A DNA stretch of 64,000 nucleotides from positions 8,103,260 to 8,167,259 of the forward strand of contig JACBWW010000008.1 of NCBI GenBank assembly GCA_020086605.1. Reading direction: 5' to 3'. Positions within the stretch are counted from its first letter, which is position 1; every line of letters starts with the position of its first letter. Both the position numbers and the translations under genes were made by a program. The notes beneath the pieces were generated by a model. The model did no database searches and was not told the origin of the DNA. It saw nothing but the letters and a program-made list of their open reading frames with translations. Source of the stretch: Lanius collurio (lineage: Eukaryota > Chordata > Aves > Passeriformes > Laniidae). This document shows, one piece after another, positions 38,290 through 50,835 of the stretch.

Positions 38290-40041
38290 AAACTTTTTTC
38301 TCCTCAACCTGTTCTTTGCCAGGTTTTGTGATGCATCCCTTCATTTGTGGACAGCTTGTAGAGGACAAATCCATATTCACATATCAGGATAATAAAGTTT
38401 ATAAAATTCTTTTTTTCCCTAACCAGACAGTACTTTTTTTCCTTTTTTAAAATTTTTTAATATTTTTATGGGAGTGCTTGAAATGTGTGAAAATACTCTC
38501 CAGTGCCCCATTAAAAAAGTGTTGTGTAAAACAAATACCTTCGTGGTCATCATTATTCCCCCTTCTCAGCTCCCCTTATTAATTGTCACTATATTTCCTC
38601 TCTGCTTCCTTCCCTGAAAGGAGTAGGGGAGTACCCACCACATTTCTCTGTTCACCTTCACACATCAGGTAATGTGGTTGTGTGCTAATGAAAAGACAGA
38701 GATAGTTCAGGGCTCCCCTGAACTCCTGCATTCCAGAGGACGCAAAATAAAAATCACCCCTTCCTTAAAAGTACATTTCATACATTTCCATCTTTGTGAT
38801 AGCATTGGAATCATTACACAGCAGTTGGCTCTGATACGCTTGCACAGACACAAATTGAGTCCGACAGGACTGGTGTCTCATGGTCTTTGCTGTCATTTGA
38901 AATGCTGGCATGAAGATGGTAGCGATGAGAGGGGAGAGCTGGTGCCTTTAGCATTTTGCCTATGAAGATTTCTTAGGCTTGTATTTTTTGGTAGCAGTAG
39001 CTGATTCAAAAGATAGTTTTGCAAAAGGGATTCGTAATATAGCATAGAATTCTACCAGCTGCACATGTCTTTTCTTCCTTGAGTAAATTCTTTTGAGCAT
39101 TTCCCTGTACTGAAAATGGGCTCTTTATGCCACCCACAAAACTATAAAATCTATTTAGTGGAATGATAATTAGTATGGTTTTTTCTCTGCCGTCTTGGTT
39201 TTCATCTTTACTGCATGGAAACCACGTGTATGGTAATGAAGAAGGTAGCATCAAACTTAATAGAGCTTATATGTTGCAGATCCTTCAGAAAGTATAATTG
39301 CATTTCATGTTATTTTAGTGACAATGCCAGGCTGCTTAGGTATATCTCTAGTATTTCCTGTCTGAGGGGGAAGATATTTTTATATTCCTTAACTTCTGTT
39401 AGTGTGGCATATTTGGACAAGGATAAGACACTCTTTTTTTCAAGTCAGGTACTTGAGCTGTAGTTCTACCACTGTATCATATTCAATTATGCATTGTAAT
39501 AAATGAGATGGATTGAACTGAGATCTCAGCCCTTTATTCAATGCCAGCTTTCTAGTTTTCTATTAGGAATAATTCAGATATGTACAGGAAATCAAGACGG
39601 GAATTTTAACCATTGAAAGCTGCTGAACTATGCAATATGTTAATAACGTCCTGAAGTAGATTTTGCGGTGTTATTCTTACCAGATGCCAGGGCATCAACT
39701 CACTGCATGTGGATTTATTATGGATACCTAATCTGCTTTGATTACCTTCTTGCAACATGATTTCCAGTGACGTCTTCATCAATAATACTAGTTTTTTTGG
39801 TTCAGAAGATGATGTTGAATAGAAGTAAAGATTCAGGATGTGACAGTTGCTTAACTGTGTGGTAAAGGTACACTAAGAAATGTGTTGTAGCAGTGGTAAC
39901 ATATACTGTGTCTTGGATCTTGTGTATACCAATAGCCTGAAATTAATAATGTTTCTTTTCCTTTCTGCCTTACCCTTTTTTCTTCTAAAGTAATTTTGCC
40001 TCAAATTGTGAATACATTAAAAAAAAAAAAAAAAGAAAAAG

Positions 40042-40082
40042 TCTGGCCTATTTTTGCTAATTGTATTTTTATCTTTTCACAG
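40042..40082 (+). promoter_or_regulatory. Splice acceptor region of the leader exon
   Basis: A pyrimidine-rich stretch runs into CACAG at 40078-40082. A TGCTAAT motif around 40055 fits a vertebrate branch point at normal distance. This supports an upstream, probably non-coding, 5' UTR exon outside the window or unrecognised within it. Confidence 0.6.
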
Positions 40083-40250
40083 GCTCTGAAAATACTTCAT
40101 CTGAAATTTCAGACTGGACAGACTCGCAGTGGCTTCTAAGCCAGTGAGAACAAGGCTGCCAAAGTATGCTGGTGCCAAGCTGTCGGATGATGCACGTAGT
40201 CAGGCCAATGGTGGTGCTCCTGGGCTTGCTACTTTATGCTGATGCTGAAA
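40083..40250 (+). CDS. PTPRD: First coding exon (signal peptide) of a LAR-family receptor tyrosine phosphatase, probably PTPRD
   Basis: The exon follows a T-rich tract ending TTTTCACAG and ends AAA|GTAAGC, a strong vertebrate donor. A CTAAT-type branch point lies about 28 bases before the acceptor. The leader (40083-40165) has no ATG, and an in-frame TGA sits at 40145. Translation from 40166 gives 28 residues plus one base, so the next intron is phase 1. The peptide has a basic start (R7, R13), a hydrophobic core from about residue 15 to 23, and ends Y-A-D-A-E, a classic secretory signal. From memory, the human PTPRD leader aligns over 19 residues without gaps with about nine identities, including H-V, R and the closing D-A-E, and the phase-1 A would begin the Thr codon that follows. 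Met8 (40187) matches the human start best, while Met1 has an A at -3. PTPRS or PTPRF are less likely, since both usually lie in compact GC-rich regions. The encoded receptor is a neuronal adhesion phosphatase with Ig and fibronectin domains; those exons are outside the window. Confidence 0.62.
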
Positions 40251-40256
40251 GTAAGC
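40251..40256 (+). promoter_or_regulatory. Splice donor GTAAGC, phase 1
   Basis: GTAAGC directly follows GCTGAAA. It matches the U1 consensus well after the exon boundary. The coding frame would stay open past it for another 36 codons, so the donor rather than a stop defines the exon end. The phase agrees with the Thr that follows the leader in PTPRD. Confidence 0.6.
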
Positions 40257-43200
40257 GTATTATTCATTTATGCTTAGGTGCTGGCCCTCATAAATGGTTT
40301 TATATTCAGCTGGTGGTTACTAAGAGTGTAAGAATGAGTTTCCTTTTGAGTGATTGTTAACACAACTGCAAGGTCCTCTCTAGATCACAACCAGTATTTG
40401 AAAAGTTTATGCAACTTCCTTATTGTTCTTCTTCTTAATGCCCGTTTTCGTAAGCATGGAGCAGTTCATGCTGAGATGGTGGCAACTACTACCACGAAGT
40501 TACACAATCAAAACAAGCACCAACTTTGCTTACCAGACATTGGTCAAATACCTTAAAGACATCTGTCATTCTTTGAATATTTCTGTCTTAACTTTAATTA
40601 AAAAAAAAAAAAAAAATACATCCCCCTCCCAATTAATATCCAGTCCAATTAAAATTCCAGTCCCTTTGTAACTGCTGCAACAGTTGTTCTAATGTATTAT
40701 TTCCGACAGCTGTCGCAGAGTACAGTATCCAAACAAATCAAGCAGAACTGACAACGTAGTGGCTGGCCTAATCATGTGACAATTCAGTGAGGAAAGGCAC
40801 CTATGTTTACGTGTACTGAAGGGAAACTGTTGGAGTTTGGTCAATTAATCTATTAATGGGAAGATAATATCTTCTTTTTAATTAGGAAATCATTAGGTCT
40901 GCCTTGTTTACATGTGTTCCTTCTCCCAGGTTTCCTGTGGCTTCTTGCAGAAGTAATGTGCAAATGAGAAAAGCCATTTGCTTTCCACCTGTTGATCTGC
41001 AGGTTTACTGCAAGCTGACTGTTCTGATTGGCTACAAGCTGACTGTTAACATTCATTTCATTGAGGAATATTTTCCCTCAATGTCCTACGTCCAGACTCT
41101 ATGCAGATACATGACTAATCAATAACTTTGTTTCAGCTCTGTGTTTAGAAGACTTCTGCTTTTTTCACACATCTGTTAAGTAGGAACACAGAGTAGTAGC
41201 ATCAGCTTCAGTAAGGTCGGATGAATCGGTTCTCAATAAATGCATACAGAGGAGTTCCTGATCACTCCACTTATCACGTACACTCCAGGTATACTGAGTC
41301 ACAGCAAGAAAAGAGATACAAAATTTTTTCAGTTTCATGCATAATGAGCTTTCCTTCTTTTAAGTGTAGCTATATGAAAGTGAAGTAAAAGAAGGAAAAA
41401 AAGGATGAAACATGCATGTTTTTTGTGTACTGACAGCTGAGATTCTTTGGCCCCTTTCCAGTTAGATAATGACCAGCTGGGATGATTGTGTGTAAGGTGA
41501 AGCCAAGGACATTTTAACACTTTAGCCAGCAAATAATTAATTGGGAAGTGGGCCCATATGCTGGATAGTTTCGTAGTTGTAGTATTCTGCTTATTTTAAA
41601 AGTTGTAAGAAGCCCAAAGGTCAGTTTTTCGTGACAATTTCCCTCAGAATGAGATTATTATTCTTAAGTATTTAATATGCACCAGCTTTTAAGTTGCTTA
41701 AATAGTTATATGCATTTATACAAATGGTAGACAGTATATGGTATTAATAAAATTGTATGTCGTCTATATGTGACTCCATATAATACTGCATTCATACTAG
41801 GAGTGGTAAATGAATGCTCTATTTTACCATCTTCTTCGAGGGTCACAGTATAGTCACATTTTAATCTTACACACAGTACTTTATTTGGGAGACACACTGA
41901 ATCTCCACAGTTATTTTATGGCGTGGGTGAGAGATAGGACAGCATCCGTGAGCCTTCTGTGTGCAGACACACAGAAAGATGTGTCTTCTTCCACGCTTAT
42001 CCCGTCTCACTTGAAGAAAAGTTCCTGCTGTGCTTGAGTTGCTCTGCCCTCTTCTCTTGTAGATGCTCTTGCTCCTGATTTGTCTTGCTCTTTCTAGAAG
42101 GTCTCAGACTGTACTTTCACCTAGAGCTTTTCTTGAAAGTCTTCACAAAGAGTGGCAGGACCACATTACTTCATTTTAATGGGGAGAAGACACAGAAGGT
42201 GAGACAAAGGGAACAAATAATTTTTTTTTTTTTTGTCTGTCACCCTGTAAAGGCCATGCCTTCCTTCTTTTGCCATTATTTTTCTGTTGCTAACATCAAG
42301 GCACTACAGAAGAGAAGGTATATCTAAACATTGACACTGCATTCCACACTTTGTGTTGTAATTGCAAATGGGTAAGGAAATCATCATAATCTTCCAGTCT
42401 CACCGTCAGATCACTGTGAGTGGGATCCAAGTACAAGCCAGGTTAATGCTACTGCAGAAGTTTGTGGTGGTAGTCCTTAGTACTTTACGGTTTACACACA
42501 GCCTTCACAGTTGAGGGAGGGAATGATATACCTTTGTTTTTCTCAATCATTGTGAAGGACCCAAACACTGAAATGTGTTGGCAAGGGCTGATAAACCTAC
42601 CAGGTAATGGGTATGTGTGCAAACTAGATTTGATTCTTACTCTTCATCCAGCAACTAAATTTATGCTTGACTGAGAAAAGTAAGCAACATTGAAAGGTGG
42701 CAAAACTAAATTTTGTGTTTTACCTTTTGTTGTTAATAAACCTGTAAGCACAAGAAGTGAAAAATCTCAAGGATTGTGAGTCTTTTTTTAGATATTTTCT
42801 TTTATGTTTGGTGTTTGTAGCTTCAGTGCACACTGAGAAAGAGTAACACACATTGAGGAGAGAATGTACTTGCTTGTTAGTCTTTACTGGGGAAGAGCAG
42901 TCTGCTAGTTTACAGTCTTTTCATTGGGTGGGTTGTTCTCGGTGATGTAGATGGCAATGCTTCACCAGATCTGCTGAGATACTAGTAATATAGCTTTGTT
43001 TGTCACAAGAAAGGTACTGGGTTTTTTCATGTTTTTTTAAGATGAACTGAAAGAACAGTAACTACCTAAAAGCTTTATGCAGGTTCATCTGTTTAATAAC
43101 AAGAAGCATAGCTGTTTCAGAGACTCATACGTAGCTATCAAATATGGTACATTGTTATCTGCTTCTGTCCTTGCCAAGGGTCACTGAGCTCAAAGAAATA

Positions 43201-46200
43201 TAGCAAATATAAAATTCTTCTGAAAGTGTTATTCCTGGTTTTTCCTAGTATTCCAGCTTTTGAAAAATAAGAGTTTAATGTCTATTAATTGAATCAAATT
43301 ATTTTTCTGCAGATAGTCTCCGTCCTGCTTTTTAGTAATTGAGTTTATTTTGTGTGTCCTGTTCCTTTTCTACCCTGGGAAAGGCCTGATCCACCAGCAT
43401 TTTTAAATTCTCTGCTGCATTCCAGTAATTTTGTCTATTTAGTTCTTTTCCTTCATTCTTGGTTACACAGCTTCTGCTCTGGCATTTTTCTTCTGTTACT
43501 TCTTTGGGGATGCTGTTTAAGGAGAGAAGCAACAATTCTCTCTTCCTTCAGCGGAAGTGTTTGCAGCTGATGGTGAAAAAGCTAATAGAAATACTAACTA
43601 AAAACCATGTATTTGTTGTATATTCCTTCTATTCCCAATTATTTGAAATGTGAATAGTGCTTAGTTTGTTATCTGGCTTCTAATGCATATCATGACAGTT
43701 ACCATCATGCAGGTAACCACTATATCATCTTACCATTATCTTTTGGCCAGGATTAGTTCTGACAGGATAGTGATTACTTATAAAAGATGTTGGGGTAATT
43801 GATACAAATTCTTATTTAACAGGATGTAAAGACAGTAATTTAATATTGGTGAAACCGATTTTTCCTCTATATTTTTTCTTTTTTCACTTTATTTTTTCAT
43901 TTTGCTTTTTAGGGAATGTGTGTGTTTTTCCCTGCTAATACCACCCTTTCTTTTTAAGAGCTTTTTAAGTTCTTCAACTAGCTGAATAATATTCATGCAG
44001 TCCATATTGAATTTTTTCTCTCTACCAACTTGTCTGTAACACTAAACTACCCAACAGATCTTTCAAAGTAATTAAATTGAAGAAATCAGTTATTTTATAG
44101 TAATTCTTGCAAGTGGACATACATGGTTTATAATAAAAACCCCCAGTGGTCCAGAATAAGTTCCTAAACACTACATGCAGTGAAGCCCAATATGGAAATT
44201 ATTTCCTTTTTTCTACATGTACCTTTGATAATTAGGACTGAATTTTTTCAGAGTAGATTAGAATTACATTCAAACTGCAACATCTTTGAACAGGTAATTT
44301 CAATTATTGCTTTCAATTACGGTCAGTGACAAGAAAAACTTAAAAGATAAAATCTTTCTGTTCTTTATTGGTAATTTTTAAAGCGTCATCTATCTGTATC
44401 TTAGTGCTGATAGAATGCATTCCATGTAAGATACAGCCCTTTGGTTACATTTCTCTTTTTTTAAATAATGGTGATGTATTAAAAGACAGTTGAAGTATCA
44501 GTTGGCATTTTTTGGGGGGGAAAAAAAGCTTCCCATTTTCTTTTATATTCTTTTTTTTTCCTCAGGAATTCTGATATGCTCTCTTCAGTTCAGCCCTAGG
44601 AAATTTTTCAGTTGGTTTGATGAAAATCGGTAAAGGCTGTTGCAAGAGTAATTTTATATTGCACTTGTTAATTACAATATTAATAATATTATGATATTAA
44701 CATATGTCAAGTAAATCACCCATCAGTTAAAGTTTTAGTTTTAGGGGAAATTGGGACAGCTAGTCATACCAAACCATTCTAGATGCATTCATTTTGCTCT
44801 GCAGCAAATTGAAGGCTTTGGAATAAATGTGATAGTTGAGATTAAGAGTCAGGGAAAATGAAAACATTATGCAATCATTCCAAACATACTGACTTATCTG
44901 CAGAAACTGCAGGTAATACAGCTCTTTGTGTGAGCTAGGGCTTATCCAGCCCTTATTTTTAAAATCCTTACATTGAAGCAAATTTGAATAATTTAGTTCC
45001 AGAGGTAGCCATAACTACCACCATACCTGTTTAACATGGTGTAAATTATCAAGTATTAACAGCAAAATTGTGAGCTGCTTGAGGAATAAAAAATTTCAGT
45101 ATCAGTCATTTTTAAGAATGTGTTTTGGTTATCTCTAAATCTGTTCATAAGAAAACATTTTTAAATGTAATATGAGAGAATTGTGTATTTTGTGTATACG
45201 TGTAGATTCAGAATTAAATCAACAAGGTTTTGGACTTGAGAAAAAAATTGAAGAAAACTGTAGCATGATTCTTCTGAACATTCTTCTGTATACATCTCTG
45301 CAGCTCTGAAGATTACTGCTGAGTATCTTTCAGAGCTGTTGCTAATTCAGATAGTTGTATATCTCTACCTCCCAAAAGCAGAGTACTGAACAGAGCTGAG
45401 TTGCAAGCTTGGGAGTCTGAGAAGCCTTTAAGCCCTGGCAACTTCACCTCTATCTGACTGTAGAGGCAGTGAGGTTCCCCCATGCAAGAAAAGGCTGTAT
45501 CTTTTGAATTTTTTTGAGCATATATAAAACCAGAGTCAGAAAATCCAGAGTCTCCAGTCTTCCCACACACCCAAAAATCTAGATAAGTGAACTGTATTTA
45601 AATGGCCTTACAGAGTTGGACAAACCCACATTATTTAGATTAATGTTATCTGTCAACAGCAAGTGTTTTTGGAGAAACTACAGTATGGGTAGTTATCTCA
45701 CTGTGTAATTCCCTGCAGCATCAGTAATGACCACTGGCAGATAAAGGAATGTGAGTCATTAATATTCCTGTGTCAGAACTGGCAGTGAATTCCAGTGTCT
45801 GCTGCATACTTCAAAAGTTTACTAGAAATGCGTATGGTAATCTCAATATAGGAAGGCTCTTAGGGGAAAAGGAAGAAGAAACAATAGTACAGAAATGTTG
45901 GTTTGTTTTTTCTTTTAGGTTATATTCAGACAGACAACAACTGCTGTGGTATTTTACAGTGGTTTTACCCCCTGTCTTAGCTCTCACTGGCTGAAATAGA
46001 GATGAAATGTGGAGTAGCAGCATCTGTTTCAGTAGTGAATTTCTGACATCTTTAGAAAATTAAAAGTATCTGAATGTGTGTAGAGAGGTCACCATTCACT
46101 TTTGTCCACCCTATCTTTCAGTAAACTCCCTTCCCCCCAAAATAACATATGAATTGGATGTTTCTGGCTGAAGCAGTGTCTGCTTGAAGCGATATTTCTT

Positions 46201-47984
46201 CAAAACAATTCGGAAAATAATTTTTAATCTAATTCTTTCAAATTCTTGTGAATATGCACAATATTTTTAATGAATTTTTATTGGTACAAATTAATTTGAA
46301 AATTTCTAATTTATTTTGGCTGCTTCCTTCTAAAGGTAGCTATATGGAGAATAAAGTTACACCTTGACTTTGAATTGCTATAAAATAGTTTGAAACATAA
46401 AGTTGTATACAAATTGCTAATGTGTCTTTGACTGAATTACACAAAATTGTAAGGTACATGTTATGAAAAAAAATGATAGCAGAATTTTTTCTGTTGATTA
46501 CAAAGTTCATGTTATATAGGTGAGGAGAATATATTGATAAAAGGCAATTAAAATGTGAAATTACTTAGAAAGATGAAAATATGTGGCATATGGTCATTTC
46601 AGTTTACAAGAAATTCTAGAACATGACTTTAAACACTTTGGACATGGTCCTGCTATGCAAGTAGTAGCAGAGAACAGAATTTCACAATGCATACCACATT
46701 CTCAAATTCCTACAAAACAAATTTTGAGAGCCTTTTCCCAAAAAGGCTGTTGTCAGGAAGAGAACTCAGTAGAAGTTTAAAATTTTTTCTGTTAGGATGT
46801 AAATTCTTCTCGTATATGTCTTTGTGCAATCTAAGTGGGTAGAGTTTTGTTCTGGTTACTACTAAAGAACTGATTTTTAATTTACTTTGTAAAGCTTTCT
46901 GTGGTTTCTACTTCAGGAGCAGTATATGGATGGAAGAGCGCTTCCACTGCTAATAATTTTATTTTAATACTTCCAAATTTGAAGAAGGAGGCTGAAACAA
47001 TAATGGAAAGTGATAAGAAATTTATTTTGGCACTGAACATTAATTAGGTATGGGCATTTCCAGGAAAGTTCAACCTGTGTCATTTTTTTTCATCCAAGAA
47101 TGTCATATACACTTCAAAAATATGTAAAATTATTGTAGACAATATGGGCAGTTGATGGCTGGACTGAAAAGAGAAGTAGTTGGTCTCCTGTTCTTGTAAA
47201 ACAGCACGCATTTTACCAGCAACAAAGAGCGCACAATATCTCTAAATGTAATATAGATTTTGAAAATAAACAATTTTGTGTGCGTGTGTGAAAAATTCTT
47301 TGTGTTAAGATGAGGTTGATGGGTCTAACATCTTTTGGTTGAAAAGCAAAGGTAGAATGAATGTGAATAAAAAGGAAAATTAACCCTACAGATAAGGGCA
47401 TAGTGAGGCAAATAATGCATGGAAGTTTGTCAGTGGTTTCTGAAAAACTGGAGAAAAAGCAAGGAAGAGAAGAGCATAGATTAAAGACTACAAAAATTCT
47501 TTATCATCTTTATTAATAATATTTTTTAATAAAACTGAAGGCTTATTTCAGCTGATGGATACATACTTTCTTCTGAGAATATAACAATTGTAATAAGAGC
47601 TTTGCTCAATAAATTGGAGTTTAATGGTAATTAGTGGCTAATTGTGGTCAATTACATTGAAACTGTTGAAACAGTATATTAAATGTCAGTTTGCTACTAT
47701 ATATCTGAATATTCTCAGATTCGGATTTGATGCATTTTATGGACAGTAAACAAGGTGCTAGACTCATCACAGAAGTGACAAAGAATCCTTTTTTTTTTTA
47801 ATTGTTTTTTTTTGATGTAAAAAAATCTAGTTTTAAACCTATGGATAATTCTACCTGGGGAAATAGGACGAGGAGGAAATCATAGTAAATGGTATAAACC
47901 TTAGTGCCCCTGTGTCTTGCATACTTGAATGCAGTCTGATATACCTATCTCAAGAAAACACAACTTGTTTGGATAAAATGCTTT
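40257..47984. other. Intron downstream of the leader exon, no further exon seen
   Basis: The next PTPRD-type exon (first Ig domain) is not visible here or later in the window. The stretch 40680-41110 is notable for motif-rich, less repetitive sequence. A runs occur at 40599-40616 and a T run at 42222-42235. Short frames are not supported. Confidence 0.5.
40680..41110. promoter_or_regulatory. Candidate intronic regulatory block 0.4-0.9 kb after the leader exon
   Basis: Contains clustered homeodomain-like cores (TCAATTAATCTATTAATGG, TTTTTAATTAGG), a forkhead-like TGTTTAC and an octamer-like ATGTGCAAAT. The 13-mer CAAGCTGACTGTT occurs twice, 24 bases apart (about 41010 and 41034). No repeat family is recognised. 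The assignment rests on composition and motif density only. Confidence 0.3.
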
Positions 47985-48300
47985 AAATGAGAGCTAAAAT
48001 GGTCCAGAGAATGGGACAGCTGCCATGTGAGAAGAGACTGTCGAGACTGAGACTCTTTCAGTTTCAAGGAGGGTTGGCAGAAGTGGGTTGTGGGGATTAT
48101 GGCTAAGGTCGGAAAAATTACAGAGGCAGAGAAGAGAATGAAAACAGAATGGATATCCAACTACTCCATAATAATGGAACTGTGTAGTTTGGGGATTTTA
48201 GTAGAAGATTGATTAAAAGCCGGTAAAAGATGGAAACTACGGTTCATTTTTGTGGAGGCAGACAGTATTTATAGTTGTAAAGAACTTAGAAAATCCATGT
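47985..48300 (+). mobile_element. Old CR1-like fragment, plus orientation
   Basis: Text such as AGAATGGGACAGCTG, then GAGACTCTTTCAGTTTC, then ATTATGGCTAAGGTC resembles the avian CR1 region for 'L-F-x-L-E-x-R-R...D-M' in a diverged subfamily. No tail is visible and frames are lost. Boundaries are approximate. Confidence 0.5.
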
Positions 48301-48587
48301 CCAGCAGATCCATCAGTTAGTACTAAAAGAACAAACAGGACTGCCATCTTTAATGTACTTACATATATGAAGTGAATGGACCTCAAAAGTTGCCCAGGCT
48401 AATGTGCCCATATATAGCATGTTCTCTTGACACTGCTGGGGATGTGATAGCAGACCACAAAGACTTAGTGTGTCCTGATAAGGCATTTGCTATAGTCTTA
48501 CACTCAGAAATACATATGGTTTTGACAGACATTTACAGTCACTTTTCCGGAAAATCTGTTTGGAGGTTCTTGTATGACAGTGTATCA

Positions 48588-48614
48588 CAATTACATCACG
48601 ACGTGATGTAATTG
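48588..48614. repeat. Perfect 27-bp palindrome
   Basis: Two 13-base arms, CAATTACATCACG and its exact reverse complement, flank a single central A. The arms contain ATTACATCA / TGATGTAAT, close to bZIP (ATF/C/EBP) composite sites. It may be a regulatory dyad or a chance hairpin. Confidence 0.95.
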
Positions 48615-48732
48615 AAAACTGGGAAGTGAAATTAGAGGCCATGGCAAGCATTTAAGCAAATGCAGTTTATAATTTTGGAAAATTACAGTATTACTGTTAC
48701 CAATAACAGAGCTCACATATTTGCCAGCTATA

Positions 48733-48752
48733 TGTGTGTGTGTGTGTGTGTG
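48733..48752 (+). repeat. (TG)10 microsatellite
   Basis: Ten uninterrupted TG units, followed after a T run by a further short TG stretch. Confidence 0.95.
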
Positions 48753-49669
48753 TTTTTGAGTGTGTGTTTGTTGCTCTGGGGCAGGAGACACAAGGATTAT
48801 GTATTTTATGGGATATCTTTTGAAGCTTTACAATTCAAAGGTGAAGTACATTAGTGGAAAATCCTAGTCGCCTTTTTTTCTCTCTTTTATAAATTTTCAT
48901 CTTCAGACATAGTCTTAATGTGAAGAAGTAACATGTTCACTGACCTTTTTCAATATCTGTGGTCTAATGAAAGTGACTTAAGGGTTGTAGCATCTAAACA
49001 TGTATGCATTCTAAAATTGGAGGTAACCTGCAAGTCAGAAAAGGTTCCATAATAAGGAAATGACATTGTAGCTACTCTTAAGTCCAGCTTTTGAAATTAA
49101 ATAGATACAGATTCCCTTAAAAATATTAATACATAGTTCCTTTTAAAATTAAATGTCTCATACAGAATTAATTTAGATTTCCTTAAAATAATTTGGCAAT
49201 GCAATAATTAAAGATAAATTAATTACTAAAGACATTTATAAAATTTTAAGTTAAGTAAACATGATTCTCTTGGATTGATTATTTGCATTCTACTTAGCAG
49301 CTCAGTGTTGTTTTTTATCAAGAATTATAGAATTCTAGAAACACTACCATGAAATGAAGTGCTTTGGAGACTCATAAGTATAATGGTGTGGGTAATGTGA
49401 ATGTATTAAAAATAGCTTTTGGATTTAAATTAAAAACGTGAGGGATTTTCCCATGGCAGAAAGTCTCTAGAAAAATTTTCTCAGTTGTACACCATTTGAC
49501 AGCAGCTCAATATCCACACAGAGCAGGAGCTCATTTGATGTCTTGAGAACTTTGGGACAATTCATAATTGATCTCAATTTAGAAAACTGATGGATTATGT
49601 ATAAACAGTTTTGAGAGACCTCATCCTTAATCTAACCAGATTTTTTGTGCATCAAGTGTAGGATATGAG

Positions 49670-49689
49670 AAAAAAAAAAGGGGGGGGGG
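49670..49689 (+). repeat. A10-G10 homopurine junction
   Basis: Ten A are followed by ten G, the longest G run in the window. Confidence 0.95.
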
Positions 49690-50835
49690 CTTTCTTTTCA
49701 AAGCTGTATTAGAGTTATTGCTAAATACTAGTAAATGCATTTCCAATGCTCTTTCAATTTTATGCTTCTTTTTTTTTCTTCTGAATAAATGTGAATGTTT
49801 TAATGGAGGCCAGACAGGGTTTTTAGAAACACATGGCTGTTAATTTTCTTATTTGATTTTGAAATGCAGAATTTGGATAGATTTTTTGGATTTTATTTAT
49901 ATGAAAATATTAGAAATTCTTTGCCAAATTTTTCTTAGATCCACAAGCACTGCAAGACTTGTTTACCTTTTCCAAAGCCAGAAAAATCTACCTTTTGTCT
50001 AGAATGCCCCAAGCATTGTTTTCTCTTCAGTATGGCATACACTGTTTTTTTTTGTATGGGATCTTTTCTACATGTGCAATTAAGTGAGAATTTATAGATG
50101 CCTTTGTTAATAAATACTGATTTCTGTCACTGAGCAGATTTTCTGAGTCTTTAGCATCTGATTTTTTTTGTGTGTGTGCATTTTTTTCCTTATCTCTGAG
50201 TGTGTGGCTCAGTGTCTTACTGCAAAATACACTTTAACCTTGGGGGAAAAGATGCACTACTCTCAGAGCCTGAAGATCAAGAGTTTGTATTTCTTTGATG
50301 TTAATAGATCTGTCATGTCTTTTCATTTTACAAAGAAAGCATTTTGAAGAATCAGTGAAAGTAAAAAGGGCTCTCTAATGTAGGAGGACCAAATCTACAC
50401 CTCTCAGATTTTAGTGTGTCAATGTGTGGCCCTTGCAATCTTTCTTATATCAAGACAATTTTTTTCTAATTCCATATTAGTATTTTCTTATTACTGTTTT
50501 ACTTCCTAGGTGGTGAGCAGAACATAAAACTGCAACTGTAACTCATCAGAACTCTTCTTCTTGAGCTATAGGTATCTTGAAACAGTAAGGACTACTATCT
50601 CTTGTGTGTAGATCAGTTTCAAAAAACATATTTGTTAGACATCTGACTGTAGGACAAGGAAAGGTCTGTAGTGAGATCGTCAGATTCAAAAGAATATTGT
50701 GTCTTACGTTTTTTTCACCAGAGTCACCCAGGTGCCCTATCCAAAGATGACTTTCTGGAGATAAATTCATAATCTTTACTCATAGTCTCTAATCAAGTAT
50801 TTTCAGACATTACAGGTAAATTTAAATTACTTTTC

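Larger units (their letters stand above)
34501..40041. other. Non-coding sequence upstream of the leader exon
   Basis: Probably intron. It holds a T/G-rich tract (34631-34748), an A14-G8 run (38268-38289) and an A run at 40019-40034. A fairly complex block at about 38600-38960 might be constrained. No further exon is recognised. Confidence 0.5.

Noticed and set aside
40350..40671. Frames just downstream of the leader exon
   Set aside because: They lie in the intron after the strong donor at 40251 and run into an A tract; no family resemblance.
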